From the NCBI RefSeq assembly GCF_014195445.1, contig NZ_JACIBT010000003.1, forward strand, positions 1 to 64,000: a stretch of DNA of 64,000 bases. Direction: 5' to 3'. The notes under the pieces are model-generated. The model saw only the letters and a list, made by a program, of their open reading frames with translations, searched no databases and was not told the origin of the DNA. How positions within the stretch are numbered: the first letter of the stretch is position 1; each line of letters opens with the position of its first letter. Position numbers and translations under genes: made by a program. Shown here piece by piece: positions 9,308 through 17,845 of this stretch. The DNA comes from Garicola koreensis. Lineage in GTDB: Bacteria > Actinomycetota > Actinomycetes > Actinomycetales > Micrococcaceae.

Positions 9308-10869
9308 ACTCGGATCCTTGGGTCGAGGACGGCGTAGAGGATGTCAGCGATGAAGTTGAACAGCACCGCGATGCCTCCGGTGAAGAGGATGACTGCCATC
9401 ACCGGGGCTGGATCAACGTTCTCCAGACCGGTGACGAACATGGTTCCCATCGAGTTCCAACCGAAGACGCGCTCCACAACAATGGCCCCGCCGATGAGAC
9501 CGGCGAAGTCGAAGGCGACGATGGTGGCCAGCGGGATCATCGCATTACGAAAGGCGTGCTTAAGCACCACGGTGCGTTCGTTCACACCCTTGGCCCGCGC
9601 AGTCCTGATGAAGTCCTGTTGGACGACCTCGAGCATGGAGCTTCGGGTGTAACGGGTGTAGGTGGCCAGGGAGACCAGCATCATCACCAGGGTGGGCAGC
9701 CACAGCTGACTCAGCTGGTCCAAGGAGACGACCCAGAAGTCGTCGGTGCCCAAGTTCGGCGAGGTGGCACCGATGGTCCGCACCGGGCGAGGTTTGGCCG
9801 AGAGCAGCTGCGGCCAGGTGTACATGTAGTGGTCAAGCATGATCATCAACGAGATGAGGATGCCGCTCAGGGTCGTCACCGCAGTCGCCTGCCCCTTGGC
9901 GTATCCGCCGAATACTCGGCCGACCAGTACGCTGACCGCGATGGCCAGCGCAAACAGAGCAACCGGAAGCAGGTAGCTCTGGGCTCCGCGGATCAGGTCC
10001 CAGGTCAGGAAGTAGGAGGCGACGCCCAGTGCGGCGGTGATCAGCCCAGAAATCAGCACCTGGCGGTTCTGCAGTCCGGCCAGCAGGGCGGTGAGGCCCA
10101 GGGCGAGGACAACGGAGCCGACGATGATGAAGCCGGTGCCCAGACGGGGCTGCTCCATGAAGTGCATGTGGTCCAGCAGGGGCATCACCGTGGCGGTGTA
10201 GACAAACATCGTCGCCCCGATGGCCACTCGGCGTCGCGCGCTTCCACCAAAGATCATGGGGACAGTGACCGTGAGAATTGCTGCAACGATCAGGATCGTC
10301 GATTGGGAGAAGTGCGGGTCGGCCATCCAATCGTTGAACTCGATCGCCAGGTATTCCTTGGCGATCACTGCGGCCCAGAAGATCGGCAGCGACCAGAAGA
10401 GGAACATCAGAAAGCTCATCGCGAAGTCGAAGAACGAGTACTGGCGCATCGCAGAGACGATTCCGGTCAGCACTCCGATGATGATGGCCAGCAGCGTGGC
10501 GATCAGCACCAGACGAAGGGAGATCTCTGCGGCGTTGGCGATCTGGGCGGTGACGTCACCGCCGTTGACCGTTTCGCCGAAGCTGCACCGGCTCAGGATG
10601 GCGCCCGTGGGGTCCAAACAGCCCAGAACGCCGGTCAGCCAGTCCCAGTAGCGTTCGTACCAGGGAAGGTAGTACTGGTCAGTCCAGGGCAGCATCAGGT
10701 TCAGCTGCTCAGCCCTGGTCTCCATCTGGAACTCAGCGTCCGCGTCGGTGGACTCGCGCAGGTCCTCCAATGGGTCACCGGAGTGGACGATCAGGGCATA
10801 GGAGAGGACCGAGGCGCCGAAGAGCACCAGGAAGAGTCGTGCGAAGCGCTTGAGGATGTATTTCAGCAC
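9304..10869 (-). CDS. Enlarged OppB-type permease with internal TM insertion (system 2)
   Basis: A 521-residue permease starting with GTG (10869), far longer than the roughly 310-330 residues usual for OppB. Both ends are canonical: MLKYILKRFARLFLVLFG at the start and, near residues 419-446, the EAA loop DFIRTARAKGVNERTVVLKH followed by a normal C-terminus. Between about residues 185 and 360 is an insertion of about 170 residues with several strongly hydrophobic segments (about 191-208, 215-230, 247-265, 270-290, 300-318, 331-347). It also has an expanded periplasmic loop near 30-110. The frame is continuous, so this is not a fusion caused by sequencing error. Confidence 0.9.
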   Translation of the reverse strand: MLKYILKRFARLFLVLFGASVLSYALIVHSGDPLEDLRESTDADAEFQMETRAEQLNLMLPWTDQYYLPWYERYWDWLTGVLGCLDPTGAILSRCSFGETVNGGDVTAQIANAAEISLRLVLIATLLAIIIGVLTGIVSAMRQYSFFDFAMSFLMFLFWSLPIFWAAVIAKEYLAIEFNDWMADPHFSQSTILIVAAILTVTVPMIFGGSARRRVAIGATMFVYTATVMPLLDHMHFMEQPRLGTGFIIVGSVVLALGLTALLAGLQNRQVLISGLITAALGVASYFLTWDLIRGAQSYLLPVALFALAIAVSVLVGRVFGGYAKGQATAVTTLSGILISLMIMLDHYMYTWPQLLSAKPRPVRTIGATSPNLGTDDFWVVSLDQLSQLWLPTLVMMLVSLATYTRYTRSSMLEVVQQDFIRTARAKGVNERTVVLKHAFRNAMIPLATIVAFDFAGLIGGAIVVERVFGWNSMGTMFVTGLENVDPAPVMAVILFTGGIAVLFNFIADILYAVLDPRIRV

Positions 10870-10919
10870 AGTGGGTAGCTCGCCTTCTAAGGTTTACTGA
10901 AGAAGCAGCAGGACACCGA

Positions 10920-10955
10920 ACGGGGTCCGACAGGCGTATCGCTGCCGGACCCCGT
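10920..10955 (-). terminator. Hairpin between SBP and permease genes (system 2)
   Basis: A perfect 10-bp inverted repeat (ACGGGGTCCG at 10920-10929, CGGACCCCGT at 10946-10955) has a 16-base loop that can pair further (CAG...CTG). It lies 33 bp after the stop of the binding-protein gene and 50 bp before the GTG of oppB. No T-run follows, so it is more likely a transcript-stabilising or attenuating hairpin than a full terminator. Confidence 0.55.
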
Positions 10956-10987
10956 CACTGGTGGTTACCGGGTGGTGTCCCTCAGGC

Positions 10988-12895
10988 TCACTCGGCGCGC
11001 TGCCACTGCTCAGCGTTCCACTGAACCTGGGTCTGAGCGGCTGTCATACGGACGTTGGCGATCGAGGAGTCATGAGCCACAACTCCCGGGTGTGTGTAGA
11101 GCGGAATGCCGTGCAGGTCATCCCAGAGCGCCTGCTCCATCTCGATCAGGGCTTGCGTGCGCTCCTCATCGGAGATGTTGCCGGCAATCACGTCCCACTG
11201 CTCATCGACTGTCTCGTTGGAGTAGCCGGTAGCGTTCTGCTGTCCATCAGAGGAGTAGATGTTCTGCCCTGAGACGATCTGACCCGATCCTGCCCAGGCG
11301 AACATGGCCACACCGGACCAGTTGCCCTCCAGCAGCTCAGCGGAGAATGCCGGGTCACCGGCATCTTGGATGTCGAATCCTGCGCCCTCGGCACCGCAGT
11401 AGGTGTTGATGATCTCGACTGCGGCCGCACGGCGCGGCTGGCCGAAGTGGTTGATGTCGATGGTGGTGCCCACTGCATCGTTGGCCTCGATGATTTCGGC
11501 TGCGCCCTCGACGTCCGCTCCGTCGTAGCGGCCATCGTAGGACTCGGCGACGAAGTCGTCATAGCCCTCTTGGAAGGAGAGAACCTCCCGGGCATTGAGC
11601 ACTTCAGCCTCCTCGTAGACCGGCTGAATCAGCTGTTCGACGATCTCCTGGCGCGGCAGGCAGAGCGCGAAGGCCTCAGCCAGTTCCGGGGTCTCGGCGA
11701 ACGGGCCCTGCTGGTACTGGAAGTCAATGTGCTCCCAGCTGGCAATGTCGCCTTCGTGGACGACCACGTCACCGGTCTCGGCCAGGTCGTCCAGGGCAAG
11801 CTTCACATCCTCATCGGCCTGGGGCTCAATAACGTTGATGTCTTGGTTCTCCAGCGCCTGAACGTGGGTGGACTCATCGACGAACTGGAAGATCAGCGTC
11901 TCCGTGCCGGGTGGGGTGCCCCACCATTCCGGGTTGGGCTCCAAGGTGACCGAACCGCCGGACTCCTCGCCCTGCCAGTTCCACTCAGCCAGCTGATAGG
12001 GGCCGGAGGAGAGTGCGATCTCAGGGTCCCACTCACCGGCGTAGCCCAGCCCCTCGTTCCAGACCTCAGCAACGGGCTCAAGAGCCTCCAGGTCGCCCTC
12101 CTGGATGGCTGTGCTGAGCTCATCGACACTCATGTCGGACTCCTGGGCCACGATATGAGCCGGGACGCCGGGACCGGAGACCAGCAGCTGCCAGTCGGCG
12201 TAGTACTCGGGGAGTTCCATCGTGAAGGTCTTGGCGTCGGGTGCTTCAGCCTGGAATCCATCTGGCACGTAGTCAGCCAGCGATGATCCCGATGGGTTGA
12301 AGCCGGCTCCGGGCGATTCCTCAGTGTCGGCGTACGCCTGTCCGGCCCAGCCCAGCTGGTAGTCCAGCGCAGTGATCGCAGTGCCGTCAGACCAGACGGC
12401 CTCCTCGTTGATGGTGTACTCGACGGTCAGCGGGTCCTCGCTGAGCACCTCGTAGCTGCCGAACTCCTCGTTCTCGACGATCGACAGGTCGGAGCCGAAG
12501 TACATGAAACCGGAGGACATCCGGTCAGAAACTATCGAGTTCCCTGTGGAGTTCGCCCCGGCCTCATCGTTGTTGACGTTGATGAACGGCACCGCACCAG
12601 GGGAACTGATGATGGTGTCACCGTTCGTCTCAAAGCCTTCGGGCATCTCGGCTTTGGCGCCGGAGTCAGGAATTGTCGAGTACAGAGCACCTTCCTGGTC
12701 GAATTCGCCGCCGGTGCCCTCTTCGACTCCGGCCTCGGCGTCGCCGCCGTTTTCGCCGTTCTGGGTCTCTGTGGCGTCGCCGTTGCCGCCGTCGCCATTG
12801 CCGCCGTTGCCGTCATCGCCCGGGGTGCAGGCGGTGAGGATCAGGGCGCCGCTGGCCAGCATGGCCGTGGCGGCAGAGAGTTTGCGCAGTTTCAT
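10988..12895 (-). CDS. Peptide-binding lipoprotein, ABC transporter family 5 SBP (system 2)
   Basis: A 635-residue lipoprotein, larger than the system-1 SBP. The ATG at 12895 has a GAGGAG site immediately upstream; the frame is open for 33 more codons without better signals. The signal peptide ends in lipobox ILTAC (Cys23), followed by a long Gly/Asn/Asp/Glu linker (to about residue 65). The body carries family-5 features: VEYTINEEAVWSDGTAITALDY and, later, FALCLPRQEIVEQL. It is strongly acidic. It is the first gene of an operon with the enlarged oppB, oppC, the fused oppDF and the anchored protein at 4975-6024. Confidence 0.92.
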   Translation of the reverse strand: MKLRKLSAATAMLASGALILTACTPGDDGNGGNGDGGNGDATETQNGENGGDAEAGVEEGTGGEFDQEGALYSTIPDSGAKAEMPEGFETNGDTIISSPGAVPFINVNNDEAGANSTGNSIVSDRMSSGFMYFGSDLSIVENEEFGSYEVLSEDPLTVEYTINEEAVWSDGTAITALDYQLGWAGQAYADTEESPGAGFNPSGSSLADYVPDGFQAEAPDAKTFTMELPEYYADWQLLVSGPGVPAHIVAQESDMSVDELSTAIQEGDLEALEPVAEVWNEGLGYAGEWDPEIALSSGPYQLAEWNWQGEESGGSVTLEPNPEWWGTPPGTETLIFQFVDESTHVQALENQDINVIEPQADEDVKLALDDLAETGDVVVHEGDIASWEHIDFQYQQGPFAETPELAEAFALCLPRQEIVEQLIQPVYEEAEVLNAREVLSFQEGYDDFVAESYDGRYDGADVEGAAEIIEANDAVGTTIDINHFGQPRRAAAVEIINTYCGAEGAGFDIQDAGDPAFSAELLEGNWSGVAMFAWAGSGQIVSGQNIYSSDGQQNATGYSNETVDEQWDVIAGNISDEERTQALIEMEQALWDDLHGIPLYTHPGVVAHDSSIANVRMTAAQTQVQWNAEQWQRAE

Positions 12896-12922
12896 ATTGC
12901 TCCTCATGCAATAGGTGCGAAC

Positions 12923-12950
12923 GGCTGATGAGATGAATCTCACATCAGCC
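12923..12950 (-). promoter_or_regulatory. Palindromic leader element of system-2 operon, matches the island operator core
   Basis: The 28-bp element forms a hairpin with arms GGCTGATG and CATCAGCC and contains ATGAGA (12928-12933), four bases, then TCTCAC (12938-12943). That is the same ATGAGA-N4-TCTCA core found at the two-component island (31852-43839). It lies 28 bp upstream of the binding-protein ATG, so it is probably in the 5' leader. It lacks the 11-bp repeats of the island sites, so it may be an unrelated operator or an RNA hairpin. Confidence 0.4.
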
Positions 12951-13385
12951 TTCAAGGTGCACACCAGGCTACGGGTCAAAGTGACACCGGACACCCTCTT
13001 CCGCCCCGTGTAATTGAATCGTTACCAGCGAGAGCTGAGGGCCGCAGGACCCATGATGACGCCCGAAAAGTCAAGCTTTTCACTGCGGTCACCCCTGCAG
13101 AGCCACAGAATGCAAACCTGCCGAGTCGGCGAAATCTCAGTGAATGCCCGGAAACTCAACGAACGGGCGTCCCATCCCTTAAATCAGGCAACGCCCAGGT
13201 TTTCCGCAGTCTGCATCATGCTTAACGTGATCGCAGCAGCAGCACGACCCTTAATCCGCATACGCAGACCTGCCGGCTCGCATTCTCCGCCACCGTCAGC
13301 GTACGAAACGTTACGTTTTGTTACGCAGTTTGCTGGCGTTACGGTCCAGTATTCGGACACTCTTGGGTGAATTTTTCGTCCCGGC
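12951..13385. other. Intergenic region, no gene seen
   Basis: Together with the leader element this is a 490-bp gap between the system-2 binding-protein start and the end of the YihY gene. It should hold the system-2 promoter (TTGACC on the minus strand near 12978 is a possible -35, without a clear -10) and the 3' end of the YihY transcript. A 17-bp near-palindrome (CGAAACGT, T, ACGTTTTG; 13304-13320) sits among repeats of CGTAAC on the minus strand. No coding sequence with convincing codon use was found. Confidence 0.5.
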
Positions 13386-14621
13386 TCATCGACGCCAGAT
13401 CTCATCGGGATCCGTGGTTTCACCGGTGGACATCCGCAGTGCTTTGCCTTCAGCGACCAGTGCCTCATGCTTCTGGTGCTGCTTATGCACTCCGGCAGTC
13501 TGCCGCGGAGCCAGCATGAGCGTGCGTTCAGCGCCGATGCCTGCCTGCAGCTGGCGCGCACGCTCCAGTTCAGCGTTGAACTCAGCCCCCAGCAGCAGCA
13601 CCACGTTCATGATGTAGATCCAGAACAGGAAGATGATCACACCGGCTAAGGCCCCGTAGGTGGCCTCATAGTTGGCGAAGTTGCCGATGTAGAAGCCGAC
13701 TCCGATGGTGGTGATGATCATGACGGCGATGGCCAGCAGAGCACCGGCGCTGATCCACTTGGCACCGGGCTGGCGGATATTGGGAGTAAAGGTGTAGAGC
13801 AGAGCAATGCTGAGCGCCGCCACCAGCACCAGAATCACCGGGGTGACCCAGTTCCACACTGTCAGGGCGGTTTCGCCCAGGCCCACCGTGCTGCCGAGGG
13901 ATTCGGCCAGCGGCCCGGAGACCACCAGCATCACCGCAGCGGCGGCCACCAATATGATCAGTGCTGCGGTGATCCCGTACAGCAGCGGCCGCAGCTGCAC
14001 AACGCTGCGCCCCTCCTGCGCGTTGAGGATGCGATTCATCGCACGGGAGAACGCGTTGACGTAGTTGGAGGCAGTCCACAGGGCCGCCAGAATACCGATG
14101 GCCAGCGCGAGCCCGGCCCCGGGAGCCGCCGTCACTTGAGCGACCACCGTTTCAATGGTCGCCATGAAGTCGCCCTCGACCATGTCGGAGAGCATGTCGA
14201 GCAGGAACTGTTGGGTGCGCTGAGCCTCCCCCACCAGGGAGAGAATCGAGACGAAGGCGATCATCGCTGGGAAGACCGACAGCACCGCATAGTAGGTGAG
14301 CCCGGCCGCCAAGTCGGTGCACTGGTCGCGGCCGAACTCCTTCAACGTTCGCTTCAGAGCGTACTTCCAGGAAGCCGCGCTCAGCTTCACCGGCGAGGAC
14401 GGTTTCTTCCGCTGCGCCTGGGCCTCGTCGAACTCTTCGCGCTGACGAGTCTTGACCACGTATGGTTCGTCGGCGGCGACCGCCACACTGTCTGGCCGCC
14501 ACACCTGCTGATCTCCGGGCGCGCTCACCCCGGCGGAATCCTCCGGGTCTCCTAATGCGTGAGGAGCAAGGCCCGGCCCCTCGTGCTCTGCGCTGTCTGG
14601 GCTCTGCTGTGATGCGTTCAT
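13386..14621 (-). CDS. YihY/virulence factor BrkB family membrane protein
   Basis: A 411-residue protein of the YihY/BrkB (formerly ribonuclease BN) family. About 95 acidic cytoplasmic residues precede the conserved core, which begins ALKRTLKEFGRDQCTDLAAGLTYYAVLSVFPAMIAF. Six TM segments follow, with the typical GRSVVQLRPLLYGI and YEATYGALAGVIIFLFWIYIMNVVLLLGAEFNAELERARQ regions. The molecular role of this family is not settled; it is not a nuclease as once named. It lies 31 bp after the mrpG stop on the same strand and may be co-transcribed with the Mrp operon. Confidence 0.9.
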   Translation of the reverse strand: MNASQQSPDSAEHEGPGLAPHALGDPEDSAGVSAPGDQQVWRPDSVAVAADEPYVVKTRQREEFDEAQAQRKKPSSPVKLSAASWKYALKRTLKEFGRDQCTDLAAGLTYYAVLSVFPAMIAFVSILSLVGEAQRTQQFLLDMLSDMVEGDFMATIETVVAQVTAAPGAGLALAIGILAALWTASNYVNAFSRAMNRILNAQEGRSVVQLRPLLYGITAALIILVAAAAVMLVVSGPLAESLGSTVGLGETALTVWNWVTPVILVLVAALSIALLYTFTPNIRQPGAKWISAGALLAIAVMIITTIGVGFYIGNFANYEATYGALAGVIIFLFWIYIMNVVLLLGAEFNAELERARQLQAGIGAERTLMLAPRQTAGVHKQHQKHEALVAEGKALRMSTGETTDPDEIWRR

Positions 14622-14652
14622 GAAGCCACACTACCGACCTTTTTCGGCCGCC

Positions 14653-15006
14653 TTACGAAAAATTGTCGCGGCGCGTCTTCATCAGATCATCGGTATGGGT
14701 CACTGCCGCCGGCAGCGCCCCATTCAGGTAGCCGGAACGGGCAATGGCCATAGACCCCACTGCAGAGGTCAGCATCTGGGCAACGATGGCCAGCAGGGCT
14801 TTGAGTAGGTTCAGCCAGCTGAAGTCCATCAGCAGTGCGCCCACGACGATGCTGGCCACTCCCAGGCCCGCCGACGTGCCCACTGCCGAGGCCCGCAGGT
14901 ACAGGTCCGGCAGGTTGAACAGGCCGATTCCGGCGACGACGATGGTGGCAATCCCGATGAAGATGGCCACCAGTCCTGCGATCTGCATGATGTTGTCGAG
15001 CTCCAT
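14653..15006 (-). CDS. mrpG: Mrp Na+/H+ antiporter subunit G
   Basis: A 117-residue membrane protein with three TM segments, including the subunit-G pattern GLFNLPDLYLRASAVGTSAGLG. It is the last gene of the Mrp operon; its ATG shares one base with the mrpF stop codon (TGATG). MrpG is needed for assembly of the multisubunit monovalent cation/proton antiporter but has no ion-channel motif of its own. Confidence 0.93.
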   Translation of the reverse strand: MELDNIMQIAGLVAIFIGIATIVVAGIGLFNLPDLYLRASAVGTSAGLGVASIVVGALLMDFSWLNLLKALLAIVAQMLTSAVGSMAIARSGYLNGALPAAVTHTDDLMKTRRDNFS

Positions 15007-15269
15007 CAGCGGCGACCTCCTGTTCCTAGGCGCGCCATGGAGAGCGCCGCCATGAACCCCAGCAGTGTGGCGATGAGAATGATGTCGAACAGCGCCTCAA
15101 TGTTGGTGCGCAGCCCGATGAGTGCGATAAACCCGATGAAGGCGAAGAAGATCAGGTCAGAGGCCACTGCGCGGTCATTGATGCTCGGGCCGATGTAGGC
15201 GCGGATGGCTGCCAGCAGCATCCCCACCCCGAGCAGGATCAGGGCCGTCTCCAGAACGATGTCCGACAT
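15006..15269 (-). CDS. mrpF: Mrp Na+/H+ antiporter subunit F
   Basis: An 87-residue, three-TM subunit beginning MSDIVLETALILLGVGMLLAAIRAYIGPSINDRAVASDL; the RAxxGPSxxDRxxxxD pattern is typical of MrpF/MnhF. Start and stop overlap the neighbouring mrpE and mrpG by one base each, indicating tight translational coupling. Confidence 0.93.
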   Translation of the reverse strand: MSDIVLETALILLGVGMLLAAIRAYIGPSINDRAVASDLIFFAFIGFIALIGLRTNIEALFDIILIATLLGFMAALSMARLGTGGRR

Positions 15270-15706
15270 TACTGCTGATCACCTCCGGGAGATTTGTCCT
15301 CCGGAGCCACCACGGGCACCTGCACCGGGCGGCTGAGGTCCCCGGGGCTGCGACGCATGGCCCGCAGCATCCGGTTCTCCATCTCCTGGACCTCCGCGAC
15401 CAGCGATTCACGGGAGTCTGCGAACATGCCGTGGACGTAGAGGATCCGGTGCTTCCGGGAGATGGTCAGGGTCAGGGTCCCGGGAGTCAGCGTGATCAGG
15501 CAGGAGATCAGGGTCCACTCGGCACTGGACTCACTGGCGGCCGGTACAGCGATGATGGCCGGATTCATCTTCATCCGCCTGCGTGGCCGCAGGATGTCTG
15601 CGGTGACCTGAGCATTGGCCACCAGGAACTCCTTTGCGTACCAGAAGAGGAAGGTGATGATTCTCCAGGGCCAGAGGGCCGTGGATGAGTTCTTGTGGTT
15701 AGGCAC
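15269..15706 (-). CDS. mrpE: Mrp Na+/H+ antiporter subunit E
   Basis: A 145-residue MnhE-type subunit starting with GTG (15706), which overlaps the mrpD stop by eight bases. It has a hydrophobic N-terminal segment and the family pattern LITLTPGTLTLTISRKHRILYVHGMF, followed by a charged cytoplasmic tail. The first TM region is short compared with MrpE of Bacillus (about 158 residues), which is common in actinobacteria. An upstream start inside mrpD would be needed to lengthen it. Confidence 0.9.
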   Translation of the reverse strand: MPNHKNSSTALWPWRIITFLFWYAKEFLVANAQVTADILRPRRRMKMNPAIIAVPAASESSAEWTLISCLITLTPGTLTLTISRKHRILYVHGMFADSRESLVAEVQEMENRMLRAMRRSPGDLSRPVQVPVVAPEDKSPGGDQQ

Positions 15707-17303
15707 CGCTCACCGCCTCGACATAGCCTTCGGGGTTGAGCAGATTCTCTGCTGCACTCTCCGACAGAGTCATCAGCACCTCCGCGCCCAGGCCGAAGAA
15801 CAGGGTGATGACGGCCAGAATCACGCTGGGCAGGATCAGCTTCAGCGGAATCTTCACCGCCCGTTCCCCCGAGAGCACCGCCGAGGTCGTCGCTGTCGGC
15901 GGCCCGATGGTCAGCGTCGGGTTCTCCGCCTGCGCCTGAACGCGCAGGTAGCGCTTGCCGTGCATACGCTCCTGGTAGGCCAGCGCGCGCTCGTCCAGGT
16001 TCTTCGGCTCTGCGCCCATAAACACTCCGGTCCAGATCTTCAGCATCGCCAGCATCGTGAGCACCGAGACGAGCAGGGCCACCGCGGCCACCCAGTAGTG
16101 GCTGAGCTCGAGGGTGGCCTGGATGATGCTGAACTTGGCGACGAAGCCGGAGAACGGCGGAAGTCCGACCAGCGAGAGGGCGGCGACCATGAATGTCACC
16201 GCGAGCAGCGGCTCGCGTTTGGCCATGCCCCCGAGTCTATCGATCTCGCCGGTGCCGTAGGTCTCCTCCATGGCCCCGGTGGAGAGGAAGAGGCTTGCTT
16301 TGACGATCATGTGATGCAGCAGATAGAAGATGCCGGCGGTCAGTCCCAGACCCGTGAAGAGGCCGACGGCCAGCAGGATGAAGCCGATGTGGCTGATCAT
16401 GCTGAAGACCAGGATGGAACGGGTCGTCTTTTCACCGATGGCGCCGAGCACGCCGACGAGCATCGTCAGGCTGGTGACCAGCAGGGCGATCCACAGGAAC
16501 CTCTCGTCGCCGTCGAAGAGCAGCGAATAGATGCGGTAGATCGCATAGATGGCCACTTTGGTGTGGATACCGGAGAACAGAGCGGTGACCGCCGGGGACG
16601 TCATCGGATAGGTGCGGGTCAGCCATCCGTGGACCGGCACCACAGCGGCTTTGATGCTGATCGCGGTCAGAACCACTCCGCCGGCCACGGCGACCGCCGG
16701 ATCGTCTGCAGCCGCGCCGTGCAGTTCAGCGAGGTTCACCGTTCCGGCCGTGGCGTAGACCAGGCCCACCCCAACCAGCAGCAGGGTGGAGGCCAGCAGG
16801 TTCACCGTGACGAAGATGCGGGCACCGTTGGCGCCGAGCTTGGCGCCCATGGTCGCCAGCAGCCCGTAGCTGGGCAGCAGCATGACCTCAATGAACACGA
16901 AGAGGTTGAAGATGTCCCCGGTCATCAGGGCGCCGGAGACACCGGCCATGAGGATCATCACGAACGGGTGGAAGAAGCGTGCCCTGGCTTCGTGGGTGGC
17001 CATGGCGAAAAGCACGCTGGTGAGGGCCAGGGCCGTCATGATCAGCAGCACCGAGGAGGTCAGCGCATCCACGACGAACGGAATGGAGATCCCGTAGTCC
17101 CAGAACCCGACCTGATGGGCCAGGATCGTCCCGTCATGGGTGACTATCACCAACACCACGGCGAAGATGAGCATCGCACTGAGCGTGCCCAGGCTGAGGA
17201 CATGGCGGGCCCGCTTGTTCTTTCGCAGAGCAGCGCCGAGGCCGCCCAACAGCAGCGGAACGCCGACGAGCAGCGGCAGCAGCGGGGGAAGTGTCTCGCT
17301 CAT
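15699..17303 (-). CDS. mrpD: Mrp Na+/H+ antiporter subunit D
   Basis: A 534-residue protein with about 14 TM segments, homologous to the NuoM/N antiporter-like subunits of complex I. Recognisable patterns include IEVMLLPSYGLLATMG with the buried Glu, AVVPVHGWLTRTYPMTSPAVTALFSGIHTKVAIYA with the conserved Lys, and LHHMIVKASLFLSTGAMEE. Residues about 435-480 are a charged cytoplasmic loop longer than usual. Start and stop overlap mrpC and mrpE. Confidence 0.95.
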   Translation of the reverse strand: MSETLPPLLPLLVGVPLLLGGLGAALRKNKRARHVLSLGTLSAMLIFAVVLVIVTHDGTILAHQVGFWDYGISIPFVVDALTSSVLLIMTALALTSVLFAMATHEARARFFHPFVMILMAGVSGALMTGDIFNLFVFIEVMLLPSYGLLATMGAKLGANGARIFVTVNLLASTLLLVGVGLVYATAGTVNLAELHGAAADDPAVAVAGGVVLTAISIKAAVVPVHGWLTRTYPMTSPAVTALFSGIHTKVAIYAIYRIYSLLFDGDERFLWIALLVTSLTMLVGVLGAIGEKTTRSILVFSMISHIGFILLAVGLFTGLGLTAGIFYLLHHMIVKASLFLSTGAMEETYGTGEIDRLGGMAKREPLLAVTFMVAALSLVGLPPFSGFVAKFSIIQATLELSHYWVAAVALLVSVLTMLAMLKIWTGVFMGAEPKNLDERALAYQERMHGKRYLRVQAQAENPTLTIGPPTATTSAVLSGERAVKIPLKLILPSVILAVITLFFGLGAEVLMTLSESAAENLLNPEGYVEAVSGA

Positions 17304-17845
17304 GTGCGCCCGCCTCGCTCAGTGCTGCTGGGACCTTCGGGGGCAGAGAACGCTCCCCTCGGCGAAGCCTTTGCTCCTCCGGTGTCAGCACTCTGCGCGC
17401 CGGTGACCGCCGTGTCGATCCGCTGACCGATGGAGTCGGCGGTGTCCGCCGTCGTCAGTTTTTGGCCCGGGGCGGCTGCGGCGGCCGGGTCCGCATCCTC
17501 GTCAGGGGGAGTCACCAGCACGTTGGCCGGCGAGCGCTCCTGGTCCTCGGTGTCGTCGTCGCCGGTGGTGGTGATTGCCAGAGTCACCATGAACATGGTG
17601 ATGGAGAAGGCGATCACGATTGCTGTGAGCACGAACGCCTGGGGAAGCGGGTCTGCCTGCTGGCCAGCCTCACCGGAGCCGACGTAGGGCATGTCGCGGA
17701 AGGCGGTGTTGCCGGCGGAGAAGAGCAGCAGGTTCCCGGCATGGCTGATGAGCACGAAGCCCAGCACAATGCGGACCATGCCGCGCTGCATGAACAGGTA
17801 GACCGCGGCAGCCGTCAGCAGCCCCACTGTGATCGCGACGCTCAT
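17300..17845 (-). CDS. mrpC: Mrp Na+/H+ antiporter subunit C
   Basis: A NuoK-like subunit with three TM segments in the first 110 residues (GMVRIVLGFVLISHAGNLLLFSAG, DPLPQAFVLTAIVIAFSITMFMVTLAI). Total length is 181, because a roughly 65-residue acidic and Ala-rich cytoplasmic tail follows; MrpC of Bacillus is about 113 residues. The tail has no recognisable fold. ATGA overlaps join it to mrpA upstream and mrpD downstream. Confidence 0.93.
   Translation of the reverse strand: MSVAITVGLLTAAAVYLFMQRGMVRIVLGFVLISHAGNLLLFSAGNTAFRDMPYVGSGEAGQQADPLPQAFVLTAIVIAFSITMFMVTLAITTTGDDDTEDQERSPANVLVTPPDEDADPAAAAAPGQKLTTADTADSIGQRIDTAVTGAQSADTGGAKASPRGAFSAPEGPSSTERGGRT

Noticed and set aside
9142-10878. 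Long plus-strand open frame (578 codons) opposite oppB
   Set aside because: It is rich in Asp, Gln, His and Arg with no domain, and lies antisense to a clear permease; typical of high-GC shadow frames. The same holds for 1834-3249, 8318-9145, 15615-17426, 19789-21066 and 25239-27035.
13304-13320. 17-bp near-palindrome CGAAACGT-T-ACGTTTTG
   Set aside because: One mismatch, short, no relation to a promoter that I could place; may be part of the YihY 3' end. Mentioned in the intergenic entry only.
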